This document shows, one piece after another, positions 61,230 to 64,000 of a stretch of DNA of 64,000 nucleotides (position 1 is its first letter; every line of letters begins with the position of its first letter). The notes beneath the pieces are model-generated. The model made no database searches, had not been told where the DNA came from, and saw nothing but the letters and a program-made list of their open reading frames with translations. Made by a program: the position numbers and the translations under genes. The DNA lies in assembly GCA_024679535.1 (NCBI GenBank), contig JAIBDF010000002.1, forward strand, positions 1 through 64,000. Reading direction: 5' to 3'. This stretch comes from Chromatiales bacterium (GTDB lineage Bacteria; Pseudomonadota; Gammaproteobacteria; Steroidobacterales; Woeseiaceae).

Positions 61230-63243
61230 GGTCGGCCCACCCACTGTGTGGCCTAAATCGCTCACCGTAGTGTGACTCAAGTGCCGTTAGTGCTGCCACG
61301 ACGGAATCAACGCCGCGTTCGCGCGCATAATTCAGTGGTCCACCACGAAACGGCGCAAATCCCGTACCAAAGATAACGCCGGCATCCAGCAGGTCGGCGT
61401 CGGCGACAACCCCCTCACTGAGACAGGCCATTGCTTCATTCATCATGGGTAGCATTAAACGGTCCTCGAGATCGTCGGGCACTTTCGAGCCGTCGGACGC
61501 GGGTTTAACCGCCTTGCCATCTTCCCAACGGTAGTAGCCCTGACCCGACTTGCGCCCCAGGTGACCCTTCTCGACCATGCCCGCAATATCCGTGTCGGGC
61601 ATCGTGCGGTTCGATTCGGTCGTCAGGATCCCGGCGACATGCTGCGCGATATCCAGTCCAACGCTGTCGACCAGTTCGATGGGCCCCATGGGCATACCGA
61701 ACCGGACTGCCACCTTGTCGATCTCGGCGAGCGGCACGCCTTCTTTTGCCAGCGCCATGGCTTCGCCCATGTACGGCGCGAGAACGCGGTTAACGACGAA
61801 TCCCGGTGCGCTCATACACTCAAGCGGAAACTTGCCAATACCCTTGGTAAACGCGAATCCGATATCCATTGCAGACTGATCGGTATCCACGCAGCGAATG
61901 ACCTCCACCAGCGGCAACATGGCCACCGGATTGAAAAAATGCAGTCCGATGAAACGGGTCGGCTCATTCAGGACGGAGCGCAATGCCTCGAGGCGGATGC
62001 TCGACGTGTTCGTTGCGAGCATGGCGCCGGGTTTCATCTTCGCCTGCAGAGTTTTATAGAGATCCTGCTTTGCTTCGAGGTTCTCGAAGATGGCTTCGAT
62101 GATGAGATCTGCCTCTGCAGCGCCATCGCCACTAACGTCGGCTCGTAGTCTGCCGCTCGTCGCCTCGCGTTGCTCTTGGTCGCGTACTTTCTTACTGAAC
62201 AGTTTCTGTGCGCGTTTGAGTGCCGGGTCGATATATTTTTGCTCACGATCCTGCAAAGTCACGGTGTGCCCGCGGAGTGCGCACCATGCAGCAATGTCAC
62301 CGCCCATTACACCTGCTCCCACAACATGCACATGTTTGACCTTTTTATCGGTCTTATTTCCCTGTTTCTTGAGTTTGCCCTGCAGGAAGAAGACCCGAAT
62401 CAAGTTGCGCGATGCGCTCGTCATCATCATATCGCCGAAGCTTTTTGCTTCCGCGACATAGCCGGTCTTTGTCGAGGCACCGTGCCTGGTCCACAAATCA
62501 ATCATTGCGTACGGGGCCGGATAATGTTCTCTCCGCGCTTTCCCGGAAACCTGCTTGATGAGCATGTTGCGTACGACGGGCCGCAGTGGTCGCAGGCTCA
62601 TCAGGCGATCTACAAACGGTGCGCGCCGTTTGGGAGGCTTCGTCGTAATCAAATCCACCGCCACGTCGCGCCAGCCATCGTCTCCTGCGATACGATCGAG
62701 GAGACCGATCTTCAGGCCCTTGCGAGCATTGACGGGATTGCCGGTCAGCATCAGCTGCATACCTGCACGCACGCCACATAAGTTCACGGCGCGTACGGTG
62801 CCTCCAAACCCTGGGTGCAGTCCGAGTTTCACCTCCGGAAGGCCCAGGATGCGGCTGTCGCTTTCCGGTCCGATGCGAAAGTCACAGGCCATCACCAGTT
62901 CCAGCCCACCGCCAAGGCAGACGCCATTGATGGCCGCTACCGTGGGACAGGGGAGAGCCTCGAGACGATCGAACAACTGCTGCCCAAGGCGCGTCAGTTC
63001 AAAGGCCTTTTCCGCCGTTTTGATGCTCGTGAATTCGGTTATATCGGCGCCCATTACAAAGCTGCCGGGCTTACCGGAGTATAAAACCAGACCGAGCGGT
63101 GGCGCTGCAGCCAACGTATCCATGACCTCGTTGAATTCCGTCAGGACCTCGGATGACAAAACGTTCGCGCTCGCCTCCGCTTTATCTATACACAGCCAGG
63201 CAATCCCGGCCTCGTCGGTTTCCAGTTTCCAGTGTTGCATCAT
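61225..63243 (-). CDS. fadJ: Bifunctional enoyl-CoA hydratase / 3-hydroxyacyl-CoA dehydrogenase
   Basis: A 672-residue fatty-acid oxidation protein. The N-terminal crotonase domain (about 1-190) has VMGADITEF and NGVCLGGGLELVMACD. The NAD-binding domain starts at HVVGAGVMGGDIAAWCALRG (about 315), with the catalytic His in GLHFFNPVAMLPLVEVI; two C-terminal 3HCDH domains follow. Whether it is FadB- or FadJ-like is uncertain: no thiolase gene adjoins, which favours FadJ or a stand-alone paralogue. ATG 63243 has GAGAG four bases upstream. Confidence 0.88.
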   Translation of the reverse strand: MMQHWKLETDEAGIAWLCIDKAEASANVLSSEVLTEFNEVMDTLAAAPPLGLVLYSGKPGSFVMGADITEFTSIKTAEKAFELTRLGQQLFDRLEALPCPTVAAINGVCLGGGLELVMACDFRIGPESDSRILGLPEVKLGLHPGFGGTVRAVNLCGVRAGMQLMLTGNPVNARKGLKIGLLDRIAGDDGWRDVAVDLITTKPPKRRAPFVDRLMSLRPLRPVVRNMLIKQVSGKARREHYPAPYAMIDLWTRHGASTKTGYVAEAKSFGDMMMTSASRNLIRVFFLQGKLKKQGNKTDKKVKHVHVVGAGVMGGDIAAWCALRGHTVTLQDREQKYIDPALKRAQKLFSKKVRDQEQREATSGRLRADVSGDGAAEADLIIEAIFENLEAKQDLYKTLQAKMKPGAMLATNTSSIRLEALRSVLNEPTRFIGLHFFNPVAMLPLVEVIRCVDTDQSAMDIGFAFTKGIGKFPLECMSAPGFVVNRVLAPYMGEAMALAKEGVPLAEIDKVAVRFGMPMGPIELVDSVGLDIAQHVAGILTTESNRTMPDTDIAGMVEKGHLGRKSGQGYYRWEDGKAVKPASDGSKVPDDLEDRLMLPMMNEAMACLSEGVVADADLLDAGVIFGTGFAPFRGGPLNYARERGVDSVVAALTALESHYGERFRPHSGWADL

Positions 63244-63257
63244 GGTTCTCTCGTGAA

Positions 63258-63992
63258 TCAGGCCAGCTCGAAATCGCAAACGAGCGGCAGGTGGTCTGAA
63301 TGGCGAACGTCGGGGACCTCAAACCTCGTCACCTTGATGCCATCCTGGTAGAGCACGAAATCAAGTTCCTTGCGCGGAGCTCGACTCGGGTATGTCGGAA
63401 TGCTGTCGGTATTGGCGGAGGTCAGACCCGCTGCTTTCATGAACAGGTAAATCTCATTCTCGCCCCAGAACGTGTTGAAATCACCCGCGACCACGACCGG
63501 CTTCTTCGTTTGCTGGATCAGGTCATAGAGGCGGCGCAGCTGTAAATGCCGATGACGATACTTGAGGGATAAGTGCACCAGAAAAATCGCAAAGTCATCC
63601 ATTTCGAGTTCGATGATCAGTCGCTTTATGCCGGTATCGAAATAGTGAAAACGCTCGCCGTGCACGCGTGGCGCGGCCATAAACGCGTTGCCCTGCTTGC
63701 GCACGATCGGCAGTATCTGGTTAAACGACTTTTCACCGTACTTGGTCTCGTACGAGGAGTTCATTCCGAGGTCCGCGGCAATCTTCTCAGCCTGGTTGAT
63801 ATTGCGGCTGCGGATGGAGCCCGTATCGACCTCGATCAGCCCGACGACATCCGGGTCGACAGACTTAATAAAGCGGGTAATCTCCGGGAGAACCGCCTGA
63901 TTGCCAAATACATAGCCAGCTCCAGGAATCGGCATGTGCATGCTAGCACCGCCGCCGACAGCGTACCGGATGTTGTATAAAAGAAGCCGCAT
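63258..63992 (-). CDS. Endonuclease/exonuclease/phosphatase-family protein
   Basis: A 244-residue DNase I-fold enzyme. Metal and catalytic motifs are YNIRYAVG at the start, VGLIEVDTGS (metal Glu), VVVAGDFNTFWGENE and the C-terminal SDHLPLVCDFEL. Substrates in this superfamily range from DNA to phospholipids and cannot be told here. No signal peptide is seen, so it is probably cytoplasmic. It lies 14 bases upstream of the fadJ-like gene on the same strand. Confidence 0.87.
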   Translation of the reverse strand: MRLLLYNIRYAVGGGASMHMPIPGAGYVFGNQAVLPEITRFIKSVDPDVVGLIEVDTGSIRSRNINQAEKIAADLGMNSSYETKYGEKSFNQILPIVRKQGNAFMAAPRVHGERFHYFDTGIKRLIIELEMDDFAIFLVHLSLKYRHRHLQLRRLYDLIQQTKKPVVVAGDFNTFWGENEIYLFMKAAGLTSANTDSIPTYPSRAPRKELDFVLYQDGIKVTRFEVPDVRHSDHLPLVCDFELA

Positions 63993-64000
63993 GCGCCGCT

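Noticed and set aside
1..64000. CRISPR arrays, prophage, integrases, IS elements or toxin-antitoxin pairs
   Set aside because: I looked for regularly spaced repeats, transposase or integrase motifs and small overlapping gene pairs and found none.

Overview
The window is a gammaproteobacterial chromosome segment of moderately high GC. The layout (pheT-ihfA-MerR-tRNA-Pro, a yerC-led his operon, a fused aspartokinase/diaminopimelate decarboxylase, a SAM-I riboswitch before metB, a TtpC-type TonB system, rhombosortase beside type II secretion genes) suggests a free-living aerobe near the Xanthomonadales/Woeseiales/Steroidobacterales. That placement is inferred from gene content, not from a tree. 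No prophage, IS element, integrase or CRISPR array is visible. Most of the window is core metabolism.

Region by region: (1) 1-950, end of pheT, ihfA, a MerR regulator and tRNA-Pro(GGG). (2) 950-8170, an EncFtn-type ferritin without a shell gene, a TspO-like membrane protein, a degenerate nucleotidyl-cyclase-like protein, a PLP dehydratase, an FAD 2-hydroxyacid dehydrogenase and a receptor-like Ser/Thr kinase with Calx-beta repeats. (3) 8170-11930, the bifunctional lysine-pathway enzyme behind a structured leader, a decaying GST gene and an EF-hand protein. (4) 11980-19030, a tightly overlapping his operon on the minus strand (hisG-D-C-B-H-A-F-E) with a TrpR-like regulator at its head; hisI is missing. 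(5) 19155-21280, a 2OG-Fe(II) oxygenase, then riboswitch-controlled metB. (6) 21300-27150, ilvC-leuA-leuC-leuD-leuB on the minus strand behind a classical attenuator with a Leu-rich leader peptide. (7) 27680-33350, a seven-gene TonB energisation operon. (8) 33430-40240, ferredoxin, peroxiredoxin, etfBA, sulfurtransferase, a lipoprotein, a CoA-transferase and an alaA-like aminotransferase. (9) 40240-46190, an AddB/AddA-like nuclease-helicase pair. (10) 46180-52320, gspG-N with a divergent rhombosortase. (11) 52365-60011, fabG-acpP-fabF-pabB-pabC-mltG-tmk-holB-pilZ. (12) 60019-63992, a double cNMP-binding/rhodanese protein, a fadJ-like enzyme and an EEP-family phosphodiesterase.

The most informative signals are regulatory. 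They are a near-leaderless Leu/Ile/Val attenuator peptide, a SAM-I riboswitch followed by a 12-codon ORF whose stop overlaps the metB start, a nested hairpin that can bury the Shine-Dalgarno of the lysine-pathway gene, a tandem 13-bp repeat over the yerC-his promoter, and an apparent AUU start codon in hisF. No wholly new multi-gene system is evident. The orphan EncFtn protein and the kinase/Calx-beta receptor are the least explained proteins.
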